Source: Fodinibacter sp038330415 (GTDB lineage Bacteria > Actinomycetota > Actinomycetes > Actinomycetales > Dermatophilaceae). Taken from it: 38,525 nt of DNA. Shown here piece after piece: positions 1 through 7,165 of this stretch. The stretch lies in the NCBI GenBank assembly GCA_038330415.1, contig JBBQNZ010000019.1, positions 1-38,525 on the forward strand, read 5' to 3'. The notes under the pieces are model-generated. The model saw only the letters and a list, made by a program, of their open reading frames with translations, made no database searches and was not told the DNA's origin. The translations under genes and the position numbers were made by a program. Each line of letters begins with the position of its first letter. Position 1 is the stretch's first letter.

Positions 1-2
1 GT

Positions 3-119
3 CAGACCATCCCGAACCTGGTGACCGTGGCGCTGGGAACTGGTAACCGGGTCACGCTGTACAACGCCTCCGGCACCATCGACCTGATCGCCGACCTCGC
101 CGGCTACTACACCGAGTGA
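3..119 (+). CDS. C-terminal end of a secreted cell-surface protein (partial)
   Basis: Only the last 38 codons and a TGA stop are in the window. The reading ends in VTLYNASGTIDLIADLAGYY followed by a short tail. This 'lyN.sG.idliaDl.GYYt' pattern is a beta-rich module that recurs at the C-terminus of large exported actinobacterial proteins such as amidases, peptidases and putative adhesins. The enzymatic part would lie upstream of the window, so no function can be assigned. It converges on the AI-2E-type permease gene, with about 43 nt between the two stops. Confidence 0.6.
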   Translation, partial: QTIPNLVTVALGTGNRVTLYNASGTIDLIADLAGYYTE

Positions 120-162
120 CCGGTCACCCCGGACCCGAACCTGACGCCGCGCTCGGACCGGG

Positions 163-1485
163 TCAGGCGCGGCGCTGCCGCGGCACCAGCACTTCCTCGT
201 AGAGCAGCAGCAGGCCGGCCGCGACCGGGATGGCGAGCAGGGCGCCCAGCACCCCCAGCAGCGCCGCCCCGGCGAGGGCCGCGACGATGGTCACCGGGCC
301 CGGCACCGACACGGTGTGCTGCATCACCCGTGGGGCCACGACGTAGTTCTCGAGCTGCTGGTAGACGAGGTAGTAGACCAGCGCGATGAGGGCCTTCTTC
401 GGCTCGTCGAAGAACGCGACGACGCACACCACCGCCGCACCGAGCGTGGCGCCGATCATCGGGATCAGGCCGAGCAGGCCAACGGTGACGGCCAGCACCG
501 CGGCGTAGGGGATGCCGACGATGGTCATCATGACGTAGGACAAGACCGCGTTGAGGGTGGCGATGACGACCTGGCCGATGGCATACGACCCGGTGCGCCG
601 CATGATCTCCTCGGACAGCGACTCGACCCGGGGCCGGCGGGTGGCCGGCACCATGGCGTACGCCGCGTGCTTGACCCGCGGGAGCGAGGACAGGAAGTAC
701 AGGGTCAGCACCAGCACGGTGAACACCTGGAAGACACCGTTGAGCACGGCCCGGCCGGCGCCGAGGATCCCCCCGAGCACGCCCTCGAGGAAGGCCTGGT
801 CGGTCATCCGCGCCTGCACCTCATCGCGCACCTTGTCGATGACGTCGTAGCTCTTGTCGAGCTCGCGCACCCAGGAGCTGCCCAGCAGGTCCTCGACGTA
901 GCCGGGAGTCTGCTGCGCCAGCTCGGTGCCCTGGACGATGACCGGCGGGATGACGAGGAAGCCGATGAGCACGAAGATGACGAGCAGGCCGGTGAAGACG
1001 ACGGCGACGGACCCGGCCCGGCGAACCCCGCGGTCGACGAGGGCGTCGACGATCGGGTTGAGCGCCAGGGCGAGGAACGCCGAGACGATCAACAGGGTCA
1101 GCGTCGTCGAGAGCCGGCCGACCGTGTGCCACAGGCCGATCGCGAGCAGGGCCCCGATGGCGCCGAAGAAGCCGATGTAGAACGGGGAGTGACGGTTGAG
1201 CGGGCGCCCGATGGCGCCGTAGGTGGGGTTCTGACCGACGAGCGACTCGGCAGGCGGCACCGACTCGGACGCGGTCGTGGCCGCGGGCGCCGCGGCACCA
1301 CCGGCCGCCCCCGCCGGCCCGTGACCGGCATCCGCGGAGGTCACGGCCTCGAGCGGGTCAGCAACGAGCGTGGCCCCCTCCTGCACCTGCGCGGCGATCC
1401 GGTTGCTCTGCTCGAGGGCAGCGAGCTGGCGCCGACGGAAGTCGGCCCACCGTGTCACCGGGCTCCACAGCCTGGACGTCTTCAC
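163..1485 (-). CDS. AI-2E family transporter (PerM-like permease)
   Basis: A 440-residue integral membrane protein. A hydrophilic N-terminal stretch of about 95 residues, rich in Ala and Pro, precedes roughly eight hydrophobic segments arranged as in the AI-2E/PerM family: two or three helices, a long soluble loop, then a C-terminal bundle containing GIPYAAVLAVTVGLLGLIPMIG and the QQLENYVVAPRVM motif. The family exports small molecules or ions; the substrate here is unknown. I place the start at GTG 1485 because GGAGG (1492-1496) lies six bases upstream and a TAGGGT -10 (1504-1509) sits above that. An in-frame GTG at 1503 would abut that -10 and is unlikely. The gene follows ccr on the same strand after 59 nt but probably has its own promoter. 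Confidence 0.88.
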   Translation of the reverse strand: MKTSRLWSPVTRWADFRRRQLAALEQSNRIAAQVQEGATLVADPLEAVTSADAGHGPAGAAGGAAAPAATTASESVPPAESLVGQNPTYGAIGRPLNRHSPFYIGFFGAIGALLAIGLWHTVGRLSTTLTLLIVSAFLALALNPIVDALVDRGVRRAGSVAVVFTGLLVIFVLIGFLVIPPVIVQGTELAQQTPGYVEDLLGSSWVRELDKSYDVIDKVRDEVQARMTDQAFLEGVLGGILGAGRAVLNGVFQVFTVLVLTLYFLSSLPRVKHAAYAMVPATRRPRVESLSEEIMRRTGSYAIGQVVIATLNAVLSYVMMTIVGIPYAAVLAVTVGLLGLIPMIGATLGAAVVCVVAFFDEPKKALIALVYYLVYQQLENYVVAPRVMQHTVSVPGPVTIVAALAGAALLGVLGALLAIPVAAGLLLLYEEVLVPRQRRA

Positions 1486-1503
1486 GCGCCACCTCCCGGC
1501 CAC

Positions 1504-1509
1504 ACCCTA
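1504..1509 (-). promoter_or_regulatory. -10 box for the AI-2E-type transporter
   Basis: TAGGGT on the minus strand matches TANNNT. It places a transcription start near 1497, giving a short leader that contains the GGAGG before GTG 1485. No clear -35 is seen. Confidence 0.35.
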
Positions 1510-1544
1510 GTGGCGGCTCGAGGCGCGCCCACGCCCCACCGGGC

Positions 1545-2885
1545 TCAGGCGTCGCGGAAGCGGTTGATGGCCTCCTCGAACCGGGCGCGCTTGTCGGTGT
1601 CGGTCACCCCGAGGCCCTCCTGCGGCGAGAGCGTGAGCACGCCGACCTTGCCCTGGTGCAGGTTGCGGTGCACGTCGAGCGCCGCCAGGCCGACGTCCTC
1701 GAGTGCGTAGGTGCGGCTCAGGGTGGGGTGGATGAGGCCGCGGTCGACCAGCTCGTTGGCCTCCCACGCCTCGCGGTAGTTCGCAAAGTGCGAGCTGACG
1801 ATGCGCTTGAGGTTCATCCACAGGTAGCGGTTGTCGTACTCGTGCATGTAGCCCGAGGTCGACGCGCAGGTCACGATGGTGCCGCCCTTGCGTGCCACGT
1901 AGACGCTGGCGCCGAAGGTCTCGCGACCGGGGTGCTCGAAGACGATGTCGACGTCGTGGCCGCCGGTGAGCTCGCGGATCTTCTTGCCCAGGCGCTGCCA
2001 CTCCTTGGGGTCCTGCGCGGTGCCCTCGGCGTTCCAGAACCGGTAGGCCTCGGCGGAGCGGTCGATGATCAGCTCGGCACCCATCGCCCGGCAGATCGCG
2101 GCCTTCTCGGGGGACGACACCACGCAGATCGGGGTCGCGCCGCCGGCCAGGGCCATCTGGGTGGCGTACGACCCCAGGCCGCCCGAGGCGCCCCAGATCA
2201 GCACCCGGTCGCCCAGCTTCATGTGGGCGCCGTTCTTCGAGATCAGCTGGCGGTACGCCGTGGAGTTGACCAGGCCCGGCGCGGCGGCCTCCTCCCAGGA
2301 CAGGTGGGTCGGCTTGGGCATCAGCTGGTTGGCCTTGACGATCGCCAGCTCTGCCAGGCCGCCGAAGTTGGTCTCGAAGCCCCAGATCCGCTGCTGCGGG
2401 TCCATCATCGTGTCGTCGTGGCCCTCGGCGTCCTCGAGCTCGACGCTCAGGCAGTGCGCCACGACCTCGGTGCCCGGCTTCCACTTGGTCACCCCGGGGC
2501 CGGTGCGCAGCACGACGCCCGCGAGGTCGGAGCCCACCACGTGGTAGGGCAGGTCGTGGCGCTTGGCGAACTCCGAGGTGCGCCCGTAGCGCTCGAGGAA
2601 GGAGAACGTCGACACCGGCTCGAAGATCGAGGTCCACACGGTGTTGTAGTTGATCGCGCTGGCCATGACGGCGACGAGCGCCTCGCCGGGCGCCAGCTCG
2701 GGCGTCGGCACCTGCTCGACGTGCAGCGAGCGGCGCGGGTCCTTGTCGCGGGTCGCCATCCCGGCGAACATCTCGACCTCGTCCTTGTGCACCGTCGCGG
2801 CGCGGTAGGTGTCCGGGACGGCGATCTCGGCGTAGGTCTCGGTGCTGCGGTCCCCGGAGAGGATGGCCTCGCGGATCTGCTCCAT
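1545..2885 (-). CDS. ccr: Crotonyl-CoA carboxylase/reductase
   Basis: A 446-residue MDR-superfamily enzyme that reductively carboxylates crotonyl-CoA to (2S)-ethylmalonyl-CoA with NADPH, the defining step of the ethylmalonyl-CoA pathway and a source of extender units. Residues tied to CO2 binding in characterised Ccr enzymes are present: Asn81 (INYNTVW), Phe170-Glu171 (WGFETN) and the His of SSHFANY at about 366. They separate it from plain enoyl-CoA reductases. The Rossmann motif is WGASGGLGSYA (231-241). Length is normal for the family. ATG 2885 has AAGGAG about ten bases upstream, and a TAGGTT -10 lies about 61 bases upstream. Mce, thiolase and MeaB lie within 7 kb, which fits the pathway. 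The other pathway mutases and dehydrogenases are not in the window. Confidence 0.95.
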   Translation of the reverse strand: MEQIREAILSGDRSTETYAEIAVPDTYRAATVHKDEVEMFAGMATRDKDPRRSLHVEQVPTPELAPGEALVAVMASAINYNTVWTSIFEPVSTFSFLERYGRTSEFAKRHDLPYHVVGSDLAGVVLRTGPGVTKWKPGTEVVAHCLSVELEDAEGHDDTMMDPQQRIWGFETNFGGLAELAIVKANQLMPKPTHLSWEEAAAPGLVNSTAYRQLISKNGAHMKLGDRVLIWGASGGLGSYATQMALAGGATPICVVSSPEKAAICRAMGAELIIDRSAEAYRFWNAEGTAQDPKEWQRLGKKIRELTGGHDVDIVFEHPGRETFGASVYVARKGGTIVTCASTSGYMHEYDNRYLWMNLKRIVSSHFANYREAWEANELVDRGLIHPTLSRTYALEDVGLAALDVHRNLHQGKVGVLTLSPQEGLGVTDTDKRARFEEAINRFRDA

Positions 2886-2945
2886 GTGGTCGTGCTCCTT
2901 CGGCGGTGAGGGCGCGGTCGATCGCCGATGGCGACCCGCCCGGGA

Positions 2946-2951
2946 AACCTA
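2946..2951 (-). promoter_or_regulatory. Putative -10 box of ccr
   Basis: TAGGTT on the minus strand predicts a transcription start near 2939 and a leader of about 54 nt with an AAGGAG ribosome binding site. It lies in the 170-nt divergent region shared with the gene starting at 3056. Confidence 0.35.
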
Positions 2952-3043
2952 GTCTGCCCGCCCCGGCGGATCGGTGACCTATGACAGCGCTCACGGCGTG
3001 ATCCGGCTCACGGGCGCCCGGGACGCGGGTCAGGCGCGCGGCA

Positions 3044-3049
3044 TACAGT
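3044..3049 (+). promoter_or_regulatory. -10 box, leaderless promoter of the GH15-like gene
   Basis: TACAGT is followed by six bases and then GTG 3056. No ribosome binding site is present, so the mRNA probably starts at the GTG. This spacing supports the start chosen for the gene. Confidence 0.5.
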
Positions 3050-3055
3050 GCCGTC

Positions 3056-4366
3056 GTGGCTCTTCCCCCCCTCTCGCGCCGCCGGCTCGTACTGGGCGCG
3101 GCCGGTGCGGCCACCTACGGCGCGCTCGCGTGGTGGAGCGTCGAGTACCGCATCCGGCGGGCCGAGGTGCCGCTCTACAGCGAGACGGTGGCCTTCCTGT
3201 CGACCGGCTGGCGCGAGCTCGTGCCGGCCGGCCACACGGACACCCTGGTCCCCGGCACCCGCGTGCTCGCCGGGTACCCCCTGAGCGCGAAGCTCGTCGA
3301 GGACGAGCTGGCCTGGCTCGAGATGTCCGCCCCCTGGGTGGCCACGGCGCTCGACGGCGGGGACGACGTGCTGCGCTCGGCCCTGCTCGACCTGCGGGCG
3401 CTCTCGGTGGGGCTACCGGTCAGCGTGGCCGGCTGGAGCGACAGGTGGCGATATGCGTGGCCCCGGGACGTGTCGTTCGTGGCGACCGCACTGGCTCGCA
3501 TCGGGCACCCGGACCACGCGGCGCGGCAGCTGGCGTTCCTGCAGGAGGTACAGCGGCCGGACGGGGTGTTCGAGGCCCGCTACGACCCGGCCACGCGCCG
3601 CACGCCCGACGAGCGGGTCGCCCAGCTCGACGGGTCGGCGTGGGTCGTGTGGGGCGCGCACCAGCTCGCGGTGGCCGCCCCGGGCCGCGCGGTCGAGCTC
3701 CTGACCCCGCTGAAGCCGATGCTCGCGCGCAGCGCCACCCGGCTGATCTCCGTCCTCGACTCCCGGACCCACCTGCCGAAGCCCTCGTCCGACTACTGGG
3801 AGCTCGTCGAGCGCTCGGTGACCCTGGGCACGGCGGCGTCGGTGCTCGCCGGGCTGCGCAGCGCCGGCGAGGTGCTGCCGCTCGTCGGCGAGCCGTTGCT
3901 GGCCGAGCAGACCCGGGCAGCGGCCGAGTCGCTGTCGGATGCCGTTCACGACCAGTTCGGCGCCGCGGGGTACCCGCGCCTTCTCGACGACCCCGCGGCC
4001 GACGCGGCCGTGACCTTCCTCGCCGCGCCGATCGGCGGGCTGGGCGCGCAGCCGGCCGTGCTGACCGCGATGGGCCGGGCCCAGACCGCGATGGCGCGGC
4101 CGGCAGGCGGGGTGGCCCCGGGCGTGCAGTGGAAGGACGACGGCATCAGCTGGACCCCGGAGACGGCGCTGTTCGCGGCCGCCTGGGCCGCCAGTGGCGA
4201 GCACGCCCGGGCCGAGGCCCTGCTCGGCTGGCTCGGCGAGCACCGCACCGACGCCGGGTCCTTCCCCGAGAAGGTCCTCTTCGACGGGCGGCCCGCCGCG
4301 GTGGCACCGCTCGCCTGGACGGCCGCGCTGGTCGTCATCGCCCGGCACGAGCTGGTGCACGCGTGA
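3056..4366 (+). CDS. Membrane-anchored or Tat-exported GH15-like glycoside hydrolase
   Basis: A 436-residue protein with an RRR motif and hydrophobic stretch at residues 8-28 (Tat-like signal or N-terminal anchor), followed by an (alpha/alpha)6-barrel-like domain. WSDRWRYAWPRDVSFVATAL (127-146) matches the GH15 substrate-binding block with its WPRD. DYWE (Glu249) and SFPEKV (Glu404), before PLAWTAA, sit where GH15 enzymes carry the general acid and general base. The most likely role is hydrolysis of an alpha-glucan or related glycan outside the membrane. The substrate is not evident, and the protein is shorter than many bacterial GH15 enzymes because the usual N-terminal beta domain is missing. 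The next gene overlaps by four bases (GTGA), so the two are probably co-translated. An inactive relative is possible, but both candidate acids are kept. Confidence 0.75.
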   Translation: MALPPLSRRRLVLGAAGAATYGALAWWSVEYRIRRAEVPLYSETVAFLSTGWRELVPAGHTDTLVPGTRVLAGYPLSAKLVEDELAWLEMSAPWVATALDGGDDVLRSALLDLRALSVGLPVSVAGWSDRWRYAWPRDVSFVATALARIGHPDHAARQLAFLQEVQRPDGVFEARYDPATRRTPDERVAQLDGSAWVVWGAHQLAVAAPGRAVELLTPLKPMLARSATRLISVLDSRTHLPKPSSDYWELVERSVTLGTAASVLAGLRSAGEVLPLVGEPLLAEQTRAAAESLSDAVHDQFGAAGYPRLLDDPAADAAVTFLAAPIGGLGAQPAVLTAMGRAQTAMARPAGGVAPGVQWKDDGISWTPETALFAAAWAASGEHARAEALLGWLGEHRTDAGSFPEKVLFDGRPAAVAPLAWTAALVVIARHELVHA

Positions 4367-6384
4367 GGCGATGGGCCGTGCTGGCGGCCCTGGCCGTGCT
4401 CGCCCTGCTCGTCGGCCTGCCGTCAGCCGGCGCCAGCCCGGCGGATGCCGCCACGGCGGATGCCGCCACGGCGGATGCCGCCGGGCCGCCCCGGCTGGTG
4501 GTGGTGGGGGCGCCGGGGCTGTCGTGGTCGGACGTCGACGGCGGGAACGCTCCGGCACTGCGCGAGATGGCGGCCACAGGTGCGCTGGGGTCGATGACGG
4601 TACGGGCCGTGCGCACCCGGTCGTGCGCGGTCGACGGGTGGCTCACCCTGTCGGCCGGTCGCCGGGCCGCCGACGTCGAAGGCCCGTGCCGGGAGCCGCT
4701 CCCCGTCGTCGGCGACCGGGTGCCTCGCTGGGACGAGTACCTGGCAGCTGCGGCCGCAGACTCGTACGACGCCTCCCCGGGCACGCTCGGGAAGGGGGTC
4801 ACGGCATCCGGCGCGTGCGTGGAGACGGTCGGGCCGGGAGCGGCGATCGGCGGGGCCGGGCCCGACGGTGTGGTCGCGACCTACCGGCCGACCCTGCCGG
4901 CGTCCTTCGCGTGCCCCGTGGTGCTCGTCGACGGCGGCACCGTTCCCGCGAGGGGTGCGGCGCGTGCGGCGGCTCTCGCGGAGCTCGACGCGCTGGTCGC
5001 GCGGGTGCGTGCCGTGGATGCCGGGGCCGACGTCGTGGTCGCCGGGGTGGGTGACGGGGTGTCGGCGGTGCGGCCGCGGGCCGTGGTGGCGGTCGGGCCG
5101 TCGTACCCGCGCGGGCTGCTCACGTCGACCTCCACCCGTCAGCCCGGCGTCGTGCAGCTGCAGGACCTCACCGCGACCGCACTGACCGCAGTCGGCGCGC
5201 CCGATACCGAGGTGACCGGGCGGCCGCTGACCGTCTCGCCGAGCACCCGTTCGCCGGCGGTGCTGTTGGCCGGGCGGGTCGGGTTCGAGACCCGCGCCGC
5301 GACCCTGCGGGCCATCAGCCCCCAGGTGACCGCGTGGCTGGCCGGCGCCTTCGCGGCGTGGGCGGTGGCCGTCGCCGTGCTCTGGTGGCGGCGGGGGAGC
5401 GGGGCGGAGGCCGTGCCGGGCTGGCTGCGGGTCGCCGGCGTGGCGGTGGCCGTCGTTCCGGTGTCGACGTTCGTCGTCAACGTCGTGCCGTGGTGGTCGG
5501 TCGGGGCGGCGTACGTCGCGCTCGGGGCCGCCCTGGCGGTGGTCGTCGCGGTGCTCACCGCGGCCGCATGGTGGGCCGGGCGGCGGCAGGTGCTCGGCGC
5601 CCTGCGTGTCGTCGCGGTGGTCACCCTGCTCGTGCTCGCGGGGGACGTGCTCACCGGCTCGGGGCTGCAGCTCGGGTCGGTGTTCGGTCAGAACCCGGTC
5701 GTCGGGGGGCGGTTCTACGGGCTGGGCAACACCAGCTTCGCGCTCTACGGGCTGGCCGTGCTCGTGGTCGTGGGGTGGGTGGCGGCAGTGGGGCGGTCGC
5801 GCCGCGTGTCGGCCGCCCTGGCGCTCGTCGTGCTGGCCGTGGCACTCGCCGTCGAGGCGCTGCCCTCGCTCGGGGCCGACTTCGGCGGCCCGCCGGGACT
5901 GCTCCTCGGCGGGCTGCTCGTCGTGGCGTCGGCCGCGGGGGTGCGCCTCACCTGGGGCCGGGTGGTGGTGGCCGTCGTCGCGGCCGGCGCACTCGTCGCC
6001 CTCGTCGCCCTGGTCGACTGGCTGCGACCGGTCGAGTCGCGCACCCACCTCGGTGACTTCGTGGAGTCGGTGGTGTCGGGGGAGGCCGGCGCCGTGGTCG
6101 GGCGCAAGCTGGCGCAGAACCTCGCCAACCTCGGCTCACCGCCCCTGATCGTCATCGCCGCCGCCACGGTGGCGCTCGTGCTGGTCGCCCGGCGGGTGCG
6201 GTGGCGGCCGGTGCCCGACGGCGCCCTGGTGCTGCGCGGTGCGGTCGTGCTGGCCGTCGTGGGGTTCCTGGCCAACGACTCCGGGCTCGTCATCCCGGCG
6301 TTCGTGGCGCTCGTGCTGGCACCGCTGCTGGTGGCCGGCGGTCCAGCGAACACGGCTGACCGGCCGGCCCAGCCCATCGGGTGA
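4363..6384 (+). CDS. Large polytopic membrane protein with exported phosphatase/sulfatase-like domain
   Basis: A 673-residue protein with an N-terminal signal (1-25), an extracytoplasmic region to about residue 320, and about eleven hydrophobic segments after that. The soluble part begins PPRLVVVGAPGLSWSDVDG and contains a TRSCAVDGWLTLSAGRR block, resembling the alkaline phosphatase/sulfatase fold with a nucleophile Ser/Cys region. The resemblance is weak and metal ligands cannot be confirmed by eye. The membrane part carries FGQNPVVGGRFYGLGN, a block conserved in uncharacterised actinobacterial and firmicute membrane proteins. The start GTG 4363 overlaps the previous stop; GTG 4378 is an alternative. 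A triplicated ADAAT repeat follows the signal peptide. Function unknown; pairing with the GH15-like gene suggests processing of an exported glycan or teichoic-acid-like polymer. Confidence 0.75.
   Translation: MRRWAVLAALAVLALLVGLPSAGASPADAATADAATADAAGPPRLVVVGAPGLSWSDVDGGNAPALREMAATGALGSMTVRAVRTRSCAVDGWLTLSAGRRAADVEGPCREPLPVVGDRVPRWDEYLAAAAADSYDASPGTLGKGVTASGACVETVGPGAAIGGAGPDGVVATYRPTLPASFACPVVLVDGGTVPARGAARAAALAELDALVARVRAVDAGADVVVAGVGDGVSAVRPRAVVAVGPSYPRGLLTSTSTRQPGVVQLQDLTATALTAVGAPDTEVTGRPLTVSPSTRSPAVLLAGRVGFETRAATLRAISPQVTAWLAGAFAAWAVAVAVLWWRRGSGAEAVPGWLRVAGVAVAVVPVSTFVVNVVPWWSVGAAYVALGAALAVVVAVLTAAAWWAGRRQVLGALRVVAVVTLLVLAGDVLTGSGLQLGSVFGQNPVVGGRFYGLGNTSFALYGLAVLVVVGWVAAVGRSRRVSAALALVVLAVALAVEALPSLGADFGGPPGLLLGGLLVVASAAGVRLTWGRVVVAVVAAGALVALVALVDWLRPVESRTHLGDFVESVVSGEAGAVVGRKLAQNLANLGSPPLIVIAAATVALVLVARRVRWRPVPDGALVLRGAVVLAVVGFLANDSGLVIPAFVALVLAPLLVAGGPANTADRPAQPIG
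4440..4484 (+). repeat. 15-bp tandem repeat, three copies
   Basis: Three copies of GCGGATGCCGCCACG (the last copy diverges at its end) encode ADAAT-ADAAT-ADAAG just after the signal peptide of the membrane protein. Being a multiple of three, copy changes would alter only the linker length. Each copy includes the GGATGCC word common in this window. Confidence 0.8.
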
Positions 6385-6385
6385 C

Positions 6386-6406
6386 GGTCAGTGGTCAGTG
6401 GTCAGT
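6386..6406. repeat. 7-bp tandem repeat GGTCAGT x3 between convergent genes
   Basis: Three perfect copies of GGTCAGT fill the 17-nt gap between the membrane-protein stop and mce. The third copy contains the mce stop codon (TGA on the minus strand). Slippage here would alter the 3' end of mce or the intergenic distance. Confidence 0.8.
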
Positions 6407-6845
6407 GGGCCGGGTCGGCGGCCGGCTCGACGAGCTCGACGAGGATGCCGCGCGCGTCCTTGGGGTGGATGAAGTTCACGCGTGAGTTGCTCGTGCCGCG
6501 CTTGGCCTCGGGGTACAGCAGGCGCATCCCGCGCTCACGAAGGGTGGCGCTCACGGCATCCAGGTCGGTGACCCGGTAGGCGAGCTGCTGGATGCCGGGG
6601 CCGCTGCGGTCGAGGAACTTGGCGATGGTCGACTCGGGGCTGAGCGGGGCGAGCAGCTGGATGCACGAGCCGGAGCCGCCGACGGCCATCATCGCCTCGC
6701 GGACGCCCTGCTCGGCGTTGGTCTCCTCGTGCAGCAGCGTCATGCCGTAGGTCGAGGAGTAGAACGCGATCGCCTCGTCGAGGTCGGGCACGGCGACGCC
6801 CACGTGGTCGATGGCGGTGAACAGGTCGGTCGGCAGGGCAGTCAT
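6402..6845 (-). CDS. mce: Methylmalonyl-CoA epimerase
   Basis: A 147-residue vicinal-oxygen-chelate protein with two beta-alpha-beta-beta-beta modules. It interconverts (2R)- and (2S)-methylmalonyl-CoA, and probably ethylmalonyl-CoA epimers, in the ethylmalonyl-CoA and propionate pathways. Putative metal ligands are His14 (IDHVGVAV), Gln63 (CIQLLAPL) and Glu138 (LVELVEPA). The fourth position, His in the propionibacterial and mammalian enzymes (HH motif), reads Gln86-Gln87 here (GIQQLAYRV). I believe this variant is common in actinobacterial homologues, so it need not mean loss of function. ATG 6845 lies six bases after a TACGCT -10 with no ribosome binding site, so the mRNA is probably leaderless. 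The gene is divergent from the thiolase; Streptomyces has a similar mce, thiolase, meaB neighbourhood. Confidence 0.93.
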   Translation of the reverse strand: MTALPTDLFTAIDHVGVAVPDLDEAIAFYSSTYGMTLLHEETNAEQGVREAMMAVGGSGSCIQLLAPLSPESTIAKFLDRSGPGIQQLAYRVTDLDAVSATLRERGMRLLYPEAKRGTSNSRVNFIHPKDARGILVELVEPAADPAH

Positions 6846-6851
6846 GCGACC

Positions 6852-6857
6852 AGCGTA
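6852..6857 (-). promoter_or_regulatory. -10 box, leaderless promoter of mce
   Basis: TACGCT on the minus strand, six bases before ATG 6845, with no Shine-Dalgarno sequence in between. Confidence 0.5.
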
Positions 6858-6933
6858 GGAGCGTCGCCCCTCACGCGACCCGGGCGCGTGGCGAGCCTCA
6901 CCGGATGCCGTACCCCGGCATCCGCCGCCGTCG

Positions 6934-6978
6934 TTCGAGGTGATGTCCTGGCTTCTCGGACCCGAACATCACCTCAAA
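6934..6978. repeat. Intergenic hairpin repeat, copy 1
   Basis: GAGGTGATGT (6937-6946) pairs perfectly with ACATCACCTC (6966-6975) around a 19-nt loop, with partly paired TTC/AAA flanks. A related copy follows 20 bp downstream, and both share TTCGAGGTGA and GTCCTGGC. Neither is followed by a T-tract. It lies in the 320-nt gap between the divergent mce and thiolase genes, where a terminator is not expected. A REP-like dispersed repeat fits better. Confidence 0.7.
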
Positions 6979-6997
6979 CCAACGCACCCTCGGCCGG

Positions 6998-7042
6998 TTC
7001 GAGGTGAAGTCCTGGCGCTGCGGGCCAGAAGATCACCTCGAA
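6998..7042. repeat. Intergenic hairpin repeat, copy 2
   Basis: TTCGAGGTGA (6998-7007) pairs perfectly with TCACCTCGAA (7033-7042). An inner stem CTGGC/GCCAG (7012-7016, 7024-7028) nests inside. Same length (45 nt), orientation and ends as copy 1 but a different loop, with paired changes that keep the stem. Confidence 0.7.
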
Positions 7043-7121
7043 CCCGCCGACACCCGGCGCGCCGCCCAGCGGGTGGTGAGGGTCACGAAGGCTCGGGGGT
7101 GGCATCACCCGCACCCGTGAC

Positions 7122-7127
7122 TAGAGT
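7122..7127 (+). promoter_or_regulatory. Putative -10 box of the thiolase gene
   Basis: TAGAGT lies 38 nt upstream of ATG 7166. It predicts a leader of about 32 nt carrying GGAGG (7153-7157). Confidence 0.4.
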
Positions 7128-7165
7128 CGGGGGCGATCCTCGACCCCGACCTGGAGGGCTTCCCC

